42,697 bases of DNA from an uncultured Fidelibacterota bacterium (GTDB lineage Bacteria; Fidelibacterota; Marinisomatia; Marinisomatales; UBA1611), in NCBI GenBank assembly GCA_902602795.1, contig CACKSF010000007.1, positions 1-42,697 on the forward strand, in the 5' to 3' direction. Of this stretch, positions 34,111-41,841 are shown one piece after another. Position 1 is the first letter of the stretch. Each line of letters begins with the position of its first letter. The translations under genes were made by a program, and so were the position numbers. The notes beneath the pieces were generated by a model. The model was not told the origin of the DNA, did no database searches, and worked only from the letters and a program-made list of their open reading frames with translations.

Positions 34111-34529
34111 ATATTTCTTTTCCTAATTAAGTGGAAAGCTGCTTTACCAGCCTCATATCCTTTGTTTTTTTCATTATCCCCAGATCTGGCATAGGCTAAT
34201 TCTTTATTTTGGCAAGTTAACACACCAAATATTATATGCGGACTAGTTTTTTCTAAAGTTACTGACATAATTCCGTTGGTTACAGCTTGAGAAATATAAT
34301 GATAGTGATCTGTCTCACCTTTAATTATACAACCAAGTGCAATAATGCAATCATATTTATTATTTTCTGTTAAGTTTTTAACTTTTCTCGGTAATTCAAA
34401 TGCTCCAGGAACATGAAATATATTCATGCTGTTCTCTTGTAAACCATTCTCTTTTAAAGATTTAATACATCCTTTTAATAAACCGTCTGTTATTGGTTTA
34501 TTAAAATTACTAACAACAATTCCAATCAT
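34107..34529 (-). CDS. ribH: 6,7-dimethyl-8-ribityllumazine synthase
   Basis: This 140-residue lumazine synthase has the substrate motif P-G-A-F-E-L-P near residue 44, the catalytic-region G-C-I-I-K-G-E-T-D-H near 67 and a C-terminal NKGYEAGKAAF. It condenses the pyrimidine and butanone-phosphate precursors to lumazine. The last gene of the riboflavin operon, it overlaps ribBA by four bases and meets the plus-strand acyltransferase tail to tail. The product, or lumazine itself, is also an antenna pigment in FeS-type photolyases, which may be coincidental. Confidence 0.95.
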   Translation of the reverse strand: MIGIVVSNFNKPITDGLLKGCIKSLKENGLQENSMNIFHVPGAFELPRKVKNLTENNKYDCIIALGCIIKGETDHYHYISQAVTNGIMSVTLEKTSPHIIFGVLTCQNKELAYARSGDNEKNKGYEAGKAAFHLIRKRNI

Positions 34530-35725
34530 AGGTCAAGCAGATGTCCCAATTTATTTTTTTTTGTGTTTAAGTAATTTTTATTTTCTTGATTCGCTTCAAT
34601 TTCAATGGAGATTCTAGAAGTTATTTGTAATCCATGCCCTTCAAGACCAACTAATTTTTTAGGATTATTTGTTAAAATAGTTAACTTGGTTGCACCTAAA
34701 TCTTTTAGAATTTGTGCTCCAACACCGTAGTCCCTTAAGTCGGCCCCGAATCCTAACTTTTCGTTTGCTTCTACTGTATCTAAGCCCTCTTCCTGTAGTT
34801 TATAAGCCTTAATTTTATGTTTTAGCCCTATTCCCCTACCCTCTTGCCTTAAATAAACTAGGATTCCAGATCCATTATTTTCGATTGTTGAAATGGCAGA
34901 GCTAAGTTGTTTTCCACAGTCGCATCGTAAAGAATTAAATACATCTCCTGTTAAACATTCTGAGTGAACTCTTACCATAACTGATTCCTCTGATAAGAAA
35001 TCTCCATATGTCAGTGCAAGATGTGTTTTTTTATTGAAAATTTCTTCATAAAGATGCAAATGAAATTTTCCTACTTCGGTCGGAAGATGAATATCTTCAA
35101 CTTTTTCTACAATTTTTTTCTTTTTTCTTATAAATCGAATTAAATCTTCAATAGAAATAATTTTTAGACCGTGTTTTGCTGAAAAATCTTGTAGTTCACT
35201 TCCTTTAGCCATTGATCCGTCATCAGCCATTATTTCACAAATGACACCACTGGATTTTAGGCCTGCTAATTCAGCAAGGTCAATGCTTGCTTCTGTATGC
35301 CCTGCACGTCTTAACACTCCACCTTTTTTACCAACGATTGGGAAAATATGCCCTGGCCTTGAAAGATCCTCTGCTATTGTTTTGTCATCTATCAATGCTC
35401 TTACAGTTTCAAATCTGTCAAAGGCTGAAATTCCTGTTGTTGTATTTTTCCTAGCATCCACACTTGTTGTAAAATTTGTTTCATGACGACCTGTATATTT
35501 TCTCTCCATTGGCATAAGATCTAAAGTTTTAGCTCTTTCATTGGAAATCGAAACACAGATCATGCCCCGCCCTTCTTTGGCCATAAAGTTAATTGCATCT
35601 GGGGTAACTAACTCAGATGCAATTACTAAATCACCCTCATTTTCCCGATCTTCACTATCGACAACAATTATTGCTTTTCCATTCATAATATCTTCGATAG
35701 CGGAATCAATAGAACTAAATTGCAT
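34526..35725 (-). CDS. ribBA: Bifunctional DHBP synthase / GTP cyclohydrolase II
   Basis: This 399-residue fusion has a 3,4-dihydroxy-2-butanone 4-phosphate synthase domain (~1-205: DSEDRENEGDLVIASE, GHTEASIDLAELAG) and a GTP cyclohydrolase II domain (~210-399). The latter has the zinc Cys cluster S-E-C-L-T-G-D-V-F, R-C-D-C-G and the Q-E-G-R-G-I-G loop. It provides both precursors for riboflavin. It overlaps ribH by four bases and ribE by 11 bases, consistent with one operon transcribed on the minus strand. Confidence 0.95.
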   Translation of the reverse strand: MQFSSIDSAIEDIMNGKAIIVVDSEDRENEGDLVIASELVTPDAINFMAKEGRGMICVSISNERAKTLDLMPMERKYTGRHETNFTTSVDARKNTTTGISAFDRFETVRALIDDKTIAEDLSRPGHIFPIVGKKGGVLRRAGHTEASIDLAELAGLKSSGVICEIMADDGSMAKGSELQDFSAKHGLKIISIEDLIRFIRKKKKIVEKVEDIHLPTEVGKFHLHLYEEIFNKKTHLALTYGDFLSEESVMVRVHSECLTGDVFNSLRCDCGKQLSSAISTIENNGSGILVYLRQEGRGIGLKHKIKAYKLQEEGLDTVEANEKLGFGADLRDYGVGAQILKDLGATKLTILTNNPKKLVGLEGHGLQITSRISIEIEANQENKNYLNTKKNKLGHLLDL

Positions 35726-36314
35726 TTTTATTTCCTATAAAGTTTTCTAAATATTTTGCCATCATATCAGCCTCAACATTGATAAGGTCTCCAATTTTTT
35801 TTTCTTTCCATGTTGTAATATCAAGAGTGTGTGGTATTAGGGCAACTGAGAAATGATCTTCAAACTTTTTAGCTATTGTTAAACTAATTCCATCCAGGGA
35901 AATAGATCCCTTTTCTACAATATAATTTTTAATATCGCTAGTCAATGTAAAATCCCAAACAGCAGACTCTTCATTTTTTTTAATATTTTTAATTTCTGTT
36001 ATAGTATCTACATGGCCTTGGACAAAATGACCTCCAAGTCTTGTAGTAGGTAGTAATGATCTCTCTAAATTTACTCTAGTGTCTATATCCCAAAATTTTG
36101 CAGTTGTTCTATCAATTGTTTCTTCAACAAGTTGGACAACAAAATTTTTATCAAATAATTCGGTGACTGTAAGGCAAATTCCGGAGCAAGAGATACTATC
36201 ATTTACTTTTAAATCCTCTAAAACCTTATTTGCATGGATTGTAAGTTCCATACCATCTAGATTTAAAATCTTTTTTTTTATAACTCCAGTTTCTTCAACA
36301 ATTCCAGTAAACAT
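35715..36314 (-). CDS. ribE: Riboflavin synthase alpha chain
   Basis: This 199-residue protein starts MFTGIVEETG, the invariant N-terminus of riboflavin synthase. It has the two internal repeats of the family, each with an SGICLTV / DGISLTI element and a GHxVQGHVD segment near residue 95. It dismutates two lumazine molecules to riboflavin. The ATG overlaps the ribD stop by one base, and the end overlaps ribBA. Gene names vary (ribC in some bacteria). Confidence 0.95.
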   Translation of the reverse strand: MFTGIVEETGVIKKKILNLDGMELTIHANKVLEDLKVNDSISCSGICLTVTELFDKNFVVQLVEETIDRTTAKFWDIDTRVNLERSLLPTTRLGGHFVQGHVDTITEIKNIKKNEESAVWDFTLTSDIKNYIVEKGSISLDGISLTIAKKFEDHFSVALIPHTLDITTWKEKKIGDLINVEADMMAKYLENFIGNKNAI

Positions 36315-37342
36315 TAAATTCCTTTATGAAACGTAATTTTAATATCATTATCAAAATGATCAATCTTGTGAAGGTGTAATTTATAATCTTTTGCCAATGT
36401 GTTATAACCAGTATATAAAGGCTTGCCATTTCCAATCATTTTAGGTGCATAATATATATGCAATTCATCAAAAAAATCGCTATCTAGAAAAGAAGATATT
36501 GTTTCTCCACCACCCTCGACTAATAGTGTCTGATATGATTTACTGTAGAGCTCACTTAAAACATGGATAATATTTTCTTGAGGATTATTATTTAAATCCA
36601 TACCTGAAAAAATAATGGGGTTTTTATCAAGAACTTTATATTTTTTATAGTTCTTATTTTTTGAATCAAAAATAATAATTCTTGGATCTTTGCCGTATCC
36701 ATGAGACGTTAGTGAGGGGTCATCTGTTTCTATTGTTCTTCTTCCAACAAGGATTGCATCACAAGTAGAGCGGAGTTTATGAACAGATTGTCTTGATTTT
36801 TCATTCGTAATCCACTTGGAATGTCCACTTGGTTCTGCAATGAACCCATCCAACGTTGTTGCAATTTTTAGAATAACATATGGTCTCTTCTTTTCAAAAA
36901 AGGTAAAAAAACGTCTGTTTAATTTTTTTGATTTTTCTGTGCAAACATTTTCTACAACTTCGATATTGTTATTCCTTAAAATTTCTGCTCCTCCACTAGC
37001 TTTTGGATTTGGATCATTTGCTGCAATAACTACTCGACTAAACATTTTACTATTTATGATATCTGTGCAGGGGTTTCTTTTTCCTAAGTGAGAGCATGGC
37101 TCTAAAGTGACATATAGTGTTGCATTTGTAATAGAGCTATTTAGTTTATTTATAGCATTTGCCTCAGCATGTTCTTCACCGTAGCATTTGTGATATCCGC
37201 TTGATATAATATTATTATCAACTACTACTATAGCTCCAACCTTTGGATTGGGGAATACTGCATGATTTGCTTTAGCAGCTTCCTGCAATGCAATATTCAT
37301 AAAATATTCATCTTGTTCTTTTAATCTAATATTATTTTTCAT
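36314..37342 (-). CDS. ribD: Bifunctional deaminase-reductase RibD
   Basis: This 342-residue enzyme has an N-terminal pyrimidine deaminase (~12-155, with zinc ligands in H-A-E-A-N-A and E-P-C-S-H-L-G-K-R-N-P-C) and a C-terminal reductase (~160-342: LKIATTLDGFIAEPSG, VGRRTIETDDPSL, LLVEGGGET). It performs the second and third steps of riboflavin synthesis. As the first gene of the operon its leader is under 70 bp, too short for an FMN riboswitch. The alternative Met at residue 15 would cut the conserved QDEYFM. Confidence 0.95.
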   Translation of the reverse strand: MKNNIRLKEQDEYFMNIALQEAAKANHAVFPNPKVGAIVVVDNNIISSGYHKCYGEEHAEANAINKLNSSITNATLYVTLEPCSHLGKRNPCTDIINSKMFSRVVIAANDPNPKASGGAEILRNNNIEVVENVCTEKSKKLNRRFFTFFEKKRPYVILKIATTLDGFIAEPSGHSKWITNEKSRQSVHKLRSTCDAILVGRRTIETDDPSLTSHGYGKDPRIIIFDSKNKNYKKYKVLDKNPIIFSGMDLNNNPQENIIHVLSELYSKSYQTLLVEGGGETISSFLDSDFFDELHIYYAPKMIGNGKPLYTGYNTLAKDYKLHLHKIDHFDNDIKITFHKGI

Positions 37343-37410
37343 TTGGATTACGAAAGCATCCGTTTTTTTAAAAAAATTTATTTAATTTAAGGTTTAAAAT
37401 TAGGATAAAC
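37343..37410. promoter_or_regulatory. Divergent promoter region between ribD and acyl-CoA dehydrogenase
   Basis: These 68 bp separate the start codons of two divergent units. The sequence is AT-rich with a T-run/A-run pair (GTTTTTTTAAAAAAATTT) and TTTAAAATTAGG just before the plus-strand ATG, which could hold a -10 box. Promoters for both directions must lie in or near this stretch. No FMN riboswitch or operator repeat of the island type is present. Confidence 0.4.
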
Positions 37411-38583
37411 ATGAAGTTATACGGACCCGATTTTTATAATATCTCTGAATTATTGACTGATGAAGAGTTGATGATTCAAAAAACAGCTTACGATTTTGTT
37501 CAAACTGAATTTATGCCAGTGGTTGAAGAGCATTATGAAAAAGGAACTTTTCCTCTAGAATTAGCAACCAAGTTAGGAGAATTAGGATTCATGGGATCTT
37601 CTTTACCTATAGAATCTGGAGGATCAGGTGTAAGTAATGTTGCATATGGTCTTATTTTGCATGAATTAGAAAGAGGCGACTCTGGGCTTAGATCTTTTGC
37701 TAGTGTGCAAGGGTCTTTAGTGATGTACCCTATTCATGTATATGGATCGGATGAGCAGAAAGATAAGTGGTTATCTGGTTTAGGCGATGGTACTAAAATT
37801 GGATGCTTTGGCCTGACCGAGCCAAATTTTGGATCAAATCCTGGAGGGATGGCAACACGGTGTAAAAAAGATGGTGATGATTGGATAATCAATGGAAACA
37901 AAATGTGGATCACTAATGGTTCCCTTGCTGATGTTGCCGTAGTTTGGGCACGAGATGAGGAAGGCATCGTAAGAGGATTTTTACTCGAGAAAGGTATGGA
38001 GGGATTTACCTCTAGTGATATACATGGTAAACTTAGTTTACGTTGTTCAGTTTCTTCAGAATTATCCATGTCGGACGTACGTGTTCCTGATTCCTCTCGT
38101 TTACCAAATATTGAAGGACTTAAGGGTCCGCTAGGTTGTCTTACTCAGGCGAGGTATGGGATAGCATGGGGAATGGTTGGAGCTGCAGTAGATAGTTATA
38201 ATGTTTCCCTCGATTATGCGAAAGAAAGAAAACAGTTTTCTAAACCTATTGCAGGTTATCAGCTTACCCAAGCAAAGTTTGCAGAAATGGTTACAAATAT
38301 TACTCAAGCGCAACTTCTGGTATATAGGCTTGGAAGATTAAAAGATGAAGGAAAGATGAATTTTCAACAGGTATCCATGGCAAAACGCAATAATTGTACA
38401 ATGGCTAGAAAAATTGCAAAAATGGCTAGAGAAATTCTTGGTGGCAACGGAGTAACAATAGATTATTCTCCAATAAGACATATGGCTAATATTGAATCGG
38501 TGTATACCTATGAAGGAACACATGAAATGCATACCCTGATTCTAGGTGAAAACGTGACCGGTCTATCTGCGTTTGATTCATAA
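37411..38583 (+). CDS. Acyl-CoA dehydrogenase, glutaryl-CoA dehydrogenase type
   Basis: This 390-residue flavoprotein closely follows glutaryl-CoA dehydrogenase. Its catalytic base is Glu368 in Y-T-Y-E-G-T-H-E-M-H, and the S-G-L-R-S-F-A-S-V-Q-G segment near residue 90 holds the Arg that binds the gamma-carboxylate of glutaryl-CoA. It also has FAD-contact GLTEPNFGSNPGG near 130. It would oxidise and decarboxylate glutaryl-CoA to crotonyl-CoA in lysine or tryptophan breakdown. It is monocistronic or followed at 49 bp by a metallophosphoesterase. Confidence 0.88.
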   Translation: MKLYGPDFYNISELLTDEELMIQKTAYDFVQTEFMPVVEEHYEKGTFPLELATKLGELGFMGSSLPIESGGSGVSNVAYGLILHELERGDSGLRSFASVQGSLVMYPIHVYGSDEQKDKWLSGLGDGTKIGCFGLTEPNFGSNPGGMATRCKKDGDDWIINGNKMWITNGSLADVAVVWARDEEGIVRGFLLEKGMEGFTSSDIHGKLSLRCSVSSELSMSDVRVPDSSRLPNIEGLKGPLGCLTQARYGIAWGMVGAAVDSYNVSLDYAKERKQFSKPIAGYQLTQAKFAEMVTNITQAQLLVYRLGRLKDEGKMNFQQVSMAKRNNCTMARKIAKMAREILGGNGVTIDYSPIRHMANIESVYTYEGTHEMHTLILGENVTGLSAFDS

Positions 38584-38586
38584 AAT

Positions 38587-38594
38587 AGCAGTAC
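38587..38594 (+). promoter_or_regulatory. AGCAGTAC element, copy 1
   Basis: An 8-bp AGCAGTAC lies 46 bp before the metallophosphoesterase start and recurs at 39801 before the asparaginase gene, each followed by an AT-rich stretch containing ATTA. The short word recurring in two consecutive intergenic gaps suggests a shared promoter or operator, but two copies of an 8-mer can occur by chance. Confidence 0.3.
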
Positions 38595-38632
38595 TGTTTT
38601 ACATTAGATTTAAATTATTTAGCGGATAGAAA

Positions 38633-39796
38633 ATGTTTTTTGTTGTTGCGCTTACTGTATTTTTACTTATGCACGGGTATGTAGGTTGGCGGATTATACC
38701 TACATTAAATTTGAGTCCCCTAAGTAATACCGTGGCTTATATATTTACTTTTTTTATGGGTTTTGTTCCACTCTTGCCAATCATTCTTAGAATAAATGGG
38801 TATGAATCTAAAGTAATAGATAAGATTTCTTTGATTGGCTACACCAGTTTAGGATTCTTTACTTTATCGTTTACCTTTTTATTAGCTAAAGATTTTTTAT
38901 TTCAATTTGTATCCTTTGTAAATAGCTTTTTTAATCAGCAGCAGATTGTGGATGAATCTAAAAGGGACTTCATTAAAAAGTCTGTTAGTATAGGTATCAT
39001 AGGTCTCACAGGAAGCGCAACAGCTTACGGATTCTACAACGCAAGAAAAGGACCCAAAGTAGTAAAAGAAAATATTTTTTTAAAAAATCTTCCTCCCGAA
39101 TTTGAGAATTATAAGATAGCCCAAATTTCAGATTTGCATGTTGGACCTACCATAAAAAGACCATATGTTGAAAAAGTTTTTGATACAATTGCTAATGTAA
39201 ACCCTGATATGCTTGCAGTTACTGGTGACTTGGTGGATGGGTCCGTTGAAAATCTCAGGTCTGATTTGGAACCATTTAAGGATATGATTGCTAAAGATGG
39301 AACTTTTTTTGTGACCGGAAATCATGAATATTATTCTGGAGTTGACCGATGGTTGGATGAGACTGATAGATTAGGAATGACAAACTTAATTAATTCAAAT
39401 TCAATGATCGAAAAGCAAGGAGGTAAAATTTGTATTGCAGGAATCACAGATTTTAGAGCACATCAAATAAAAAATTCTCATAAATCAAACCCTAAAAAGG
39501 CTTTAAATAATGTACAAAAAGATGTTCCAAAGATAGTTTTAGCTCACCAGCCAAATAGTATTTTTTCAGTACATGATAGTGGTGCGGATTTACAAATTTC
39601 GGGGCATACGCATGGGGGTCAGTTCGTGCCATTCAATTTTCCAACTAAGTTAGCAAATGCCTATTTAGCTGGACTTTATGACCATGATGGTACTCAAATA
39701 TATGTTAATAGAGGGACTGGTTATTGGGGACCACCGCTTCGACTTGGAATCCCATCTGAAATTACAGAATTAACTCTAAAAAGACTCTCCGTGTAA
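38633..39796 (+). CDS. Membrane-anchored metallophosphoesterase
   Basis: This 387-residue protein has four N-terminal membrane helices (~1-110) and a short linker. A calcineurin-like phosphoesterase domain (~150-387) shows the five metal motifs: D-L-H-V-G, G-D-L-V-D-G, G-N-H-E-Y-Y, H-Q-P-N and G-H-T-H-G-G. It resembles YkuE/YaeI-type enzymes, which act on lipid or nucleotide phosphates at the membrane. A short upstream AGCAGTAC motif is shared with the next gene. Substrate unknown. Confidence 0.88.
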   Translation: MFFVVALTVFLLMHGYVGWRIIPTLNLSPLSNTVAYIFTFFMGFVPLLPIILRINGYESKVIDKISLIGYTSLGFFTLSFTFLLAKDFLFQFVSFVNSFFNQQQIVDESKRDFIKKSVSIGIIGLTGSATAYGFYNARKGPKVVKENIFLKNLPPEFENYKIAQISDLHVGPTIKRPYVEKVFDTIANVNPDMLAVTGDLVDGSVENLRSDLEPFKDMIAKDGTFFVTGNHEYYSGVDRWLDETDRLGMTNLINSNSMIEKQGGKICIAGITDFRAHQIKNSHKSNPKKALNNVQKDVPKIVLAHQPNSIFSVHDSGADLQISGHTHGGQFVPFNFPTKLANAYLAGLYDHDGTQIYVNRGTGYWGPPLRLGIPSEITELTLKRLSV

Positions 39797-39800
39797 AAAC

Positions 39801-39808
39801 AGCAGTAC
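39801..39808 (+). promoter_or_regulatory. AGCAGTAC element, copy 2
   Basis: Second copy of the 8-bp word, 60 bp before the glycosylasparaginase ATG, in the 64-bp gap after the metallophosphoesterase. The context (AAACAGCAGTAC then AT-rich) resembles copy 1. The role is speculative. Confidence 0.3.
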
Positions 39809-39860
39809 CTGCATTATATTAAAACTAAATATATAAATAAAAATCATGTATTTTTAATAC

Positions 39861-40814
39861 ATGAAAAGAAGAAATTTTTTGCGAACAAGCTTAGTTGGAT
39901 TATCTTCTCCTCTAATTTTGGCTAAGTCAAGAAATATGAAAATTAATAAAAATAATCCAGTGGTACTATCAACTTGGGATTTTGGGCTTGCTGCTAATGA
40001 AAAAGCTATTAAGGTCCTTAATAATGGTGGAGGTTCGATGGATGCTGCAGAAAAAGCAGCTAGGCACGCAGAAGCTGATCCAAAAAACAATTCAGTAGGT
40101 ATTGGAGGGCTTCCTGATGAGAAAGGGATAGTAACCCTTGATGCTTGTGTGATGGATTCAACTGGGAACGCCGGTTCCGTGGCATTTTTACAAAATATTA
40201 AACACCCTGTATCGGTAGCAAGAAAGGTAATGGATGATACAAAACACGTAATGTTAGTAGGAGAAGGAGCACGTCAATTTGCAGTTTCAAATGGTTTTAA
40301 AGAAACAAATCTTCTTACAGATAAATCTGAAAAAGAATGGAAAAAATGGCTAAAAAACCGAAGAGAAATGACCCCACATGAAACTCACGATACAATTTCA
40401 GTATTGGTTCAAGATGCAAAAGGTGATTTATCCGGTGCTTGTACTACAAGTGGCTGGGCTTATAAAATGCATGGGAGAGTTGGAGATAGTCCAATTATTG
40501 GTTCAGCCTTATTTGTCGATAATGAAGTGGGAAGTGCTGCTGCTACTGGTCTAGGAGAGGAAGTTATTAAAACTGTAGGCAGTTTTCTTGTTGTGGAGAT
40601 GATGAGACAAGGATACTCTCCAGAAGAAGCATGCAAAGAGGCATTAAACCGAGTTATTAAACTACATAATGGTAATCCGGATTTTCAAATCGGATATATT
40701 GCAATGAGGAAAGATGGGGAAGTGGGTGCGGCTTGTCTAAAATGGTCATTTGATTATGCTTTGTTTAAGAACAATAAAAACAAATTACATAAAATAGAAG
40801 GAATGTTAAATTAA
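39861..40814 (+). CDS. N4-(beta-N-acetylglucosaminyl)-L-asparaginase (Ntn hydrolase)
   Basis: This 317-residue Ntn-type hydrolase has an N-terminal twin-Arg-like signal (KRRNFLRTSLVGL). The autocleavage and nucleophile site is H-D-T178 (ETHDTISVLV), and the beta chain begins there. The GDSPIIGSALFVDNEVGSAAATG segment matches glycosylasparaginase. The enzyme splits the GlcNAc-Asn link of glycoproteins, so it would act outside the cytoplasm in degrading glycopeptides. It ends three bases before the convergent DUF3050 gene. Confidence 0.92.
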   Translation: MKRRNFLRTSLVGLSSPLILAKSRNMKINKNNPVVLSTWDFGLAANEKAIKVLNNGGGSMDAAEKAARHAEADPKNNSVGIGGLPDEKGIVTLDACVMDSTGNAGSVAFLQNIKHPVSVARKVMDDTKHVMLVGEGARQFAVSNGFKETNLLTDKSEKEWKKWLKNRREMTPHETHDTISVLVQDAKGDLSGACTTSGWAYKMHGRVGDSPIIGSALFVDNEVGSAAATGLGEEVIKTVGSFLVVEMMRQGYSPEEACKEALNRVIKLHNGNPDFQIGYIAMRKDGEVGAACLKWSFDYALFKNNKNKLHKIEGMLN

Positions 40815-40817
40815 AAT

Positions 40818-41633
40818 TTAGACGTTAACCAAACTCTCTTGACGGCGTGCAATAGAATTCTTTCTTTCAATTTGATCTAAAATTGAATCCCAAAGCTTTA
40901 CCCTATTTTCCAAACAGTTTTTCCCTACTATGTAAACTTCATCCCATTTCTTTTGGTTATCTCCACATAGCTCAATAAGCATTTTATGAGAAAGGGGGCC
41001 ATGTAAGTCTCCATCAATTTCGATATGTCTATCAAAGTAATATTTTAATTTTGGATATTTTGTGTTTTTAGGATCGACCTCATTAATAATTGCTATAAAC
41101 ATGTCGGGAATAATATCTTCTCTTCCATAGGTAAATGCTGAAGCAATTTTATGAATTTGTTTTGTCCTAATTATTTCAAATGAGTATTGAACAAAGTTCT
41201 TTACTTCATCATGAATGTCTAAAAGTTCAATAGAACGAGTAATATTTTTTCCTGATTTTATATTATTAATTAAAAATTCTATTTCAGTTTTTTGGGCGTT
41301 AATTTGTTCCATTGCTTCTAAATACATTTCAAAATGACTTTTTGGTTCATTTAACTCATTGAAATCACTTTCTTCTCCCAAAACAATTTCATTTATGAAT
41401 CTTCTAAGTGTTGGATTACCATTGGGTATCCACGGAACAGAAATAGAAGTAAGTTCATTTTGAAGTGACTTTAATAGTGACATAAAGTCCCAAACAGCAA
41501 AAATATGATTTTCCATAAAAGTTTTAATATCATTTAATGACTTTAACGACTTGTAAAGCGCATGAGAATTAAGGGTATTTCGTAGATCTGATAAATTCTC
41601 AGATATCCTTTTAATATTACTATTATTATTCAT
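40818..41633 (-). CDS. DUF3050 protein (heme-oxygenase-like fold)
   Basis: This 271-residue protein is all-helical. It has the N-terminal H-I-F-A-V-W-D-F-M-S-L-L-K near residue 43 and F-D-R-H-I-E-I-D-G-D-L-H-G-P near 205, the conserved pattern of DUF3050, related to heme-oxygenase-like diiron oxidases. The Glu/His residues in these segments are candidate iron ligands. The function is unknown. Upstream there are 208 bp to the LRR gene, where a weak TTGGAA (minus strand, 41692-41697) and TTATTA 18 bp later may be a promoter. Confidence 0.75.
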   Translation of the reverse strand: MNNNSNIKRISENLSDLRNTLNSHALYKSLKSLNDIKTFMENHIFAVWDFMSLLKSLQNELTSISVPWIPNGNPTLRRFINEIVLGEESDFNELNEPKSHFEMYLEAMEQINAQKTEIEFLINNIKSGKNITRSIELLDIHDEVKNFVQYSFEIIRTKQIHKIASAFTYGREDIIPDMFIAIINEVDPKNTKYPKLKYYFDRHIEIDGDLHGPLSHKMLIELCGDNQKKWDEVYIVGKNCLENRVKLWDSILDQIERKNSIARRQESLVNV

Positions 41634-41841
41634 TCAATTTCATATTACTGTATTTAAGGGATGGAATAATAAGATATTTACCTATTACTTTTCCAATGTA
41701 ATAGAACCTATTTAGATGATAAAATATGTCTGTCTTTAAATTTATTAATGATTAGCAAAAGAACCAGTAATGGATTTAAAAATTTAAAACACATCGGATT
41801 TTTTCAGAGTTGGCTATAAGAATAAAATAGACAAAGTTTTT

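Noticed and set aside
37343-37410. FMN riboswitch upstream of the riboflavin operon
   Set aside because: Only 68 bp separate ribD from the divergent gene, and none of the conserved riboswitch segments are visible. The space is too short for the ~140-nt element.
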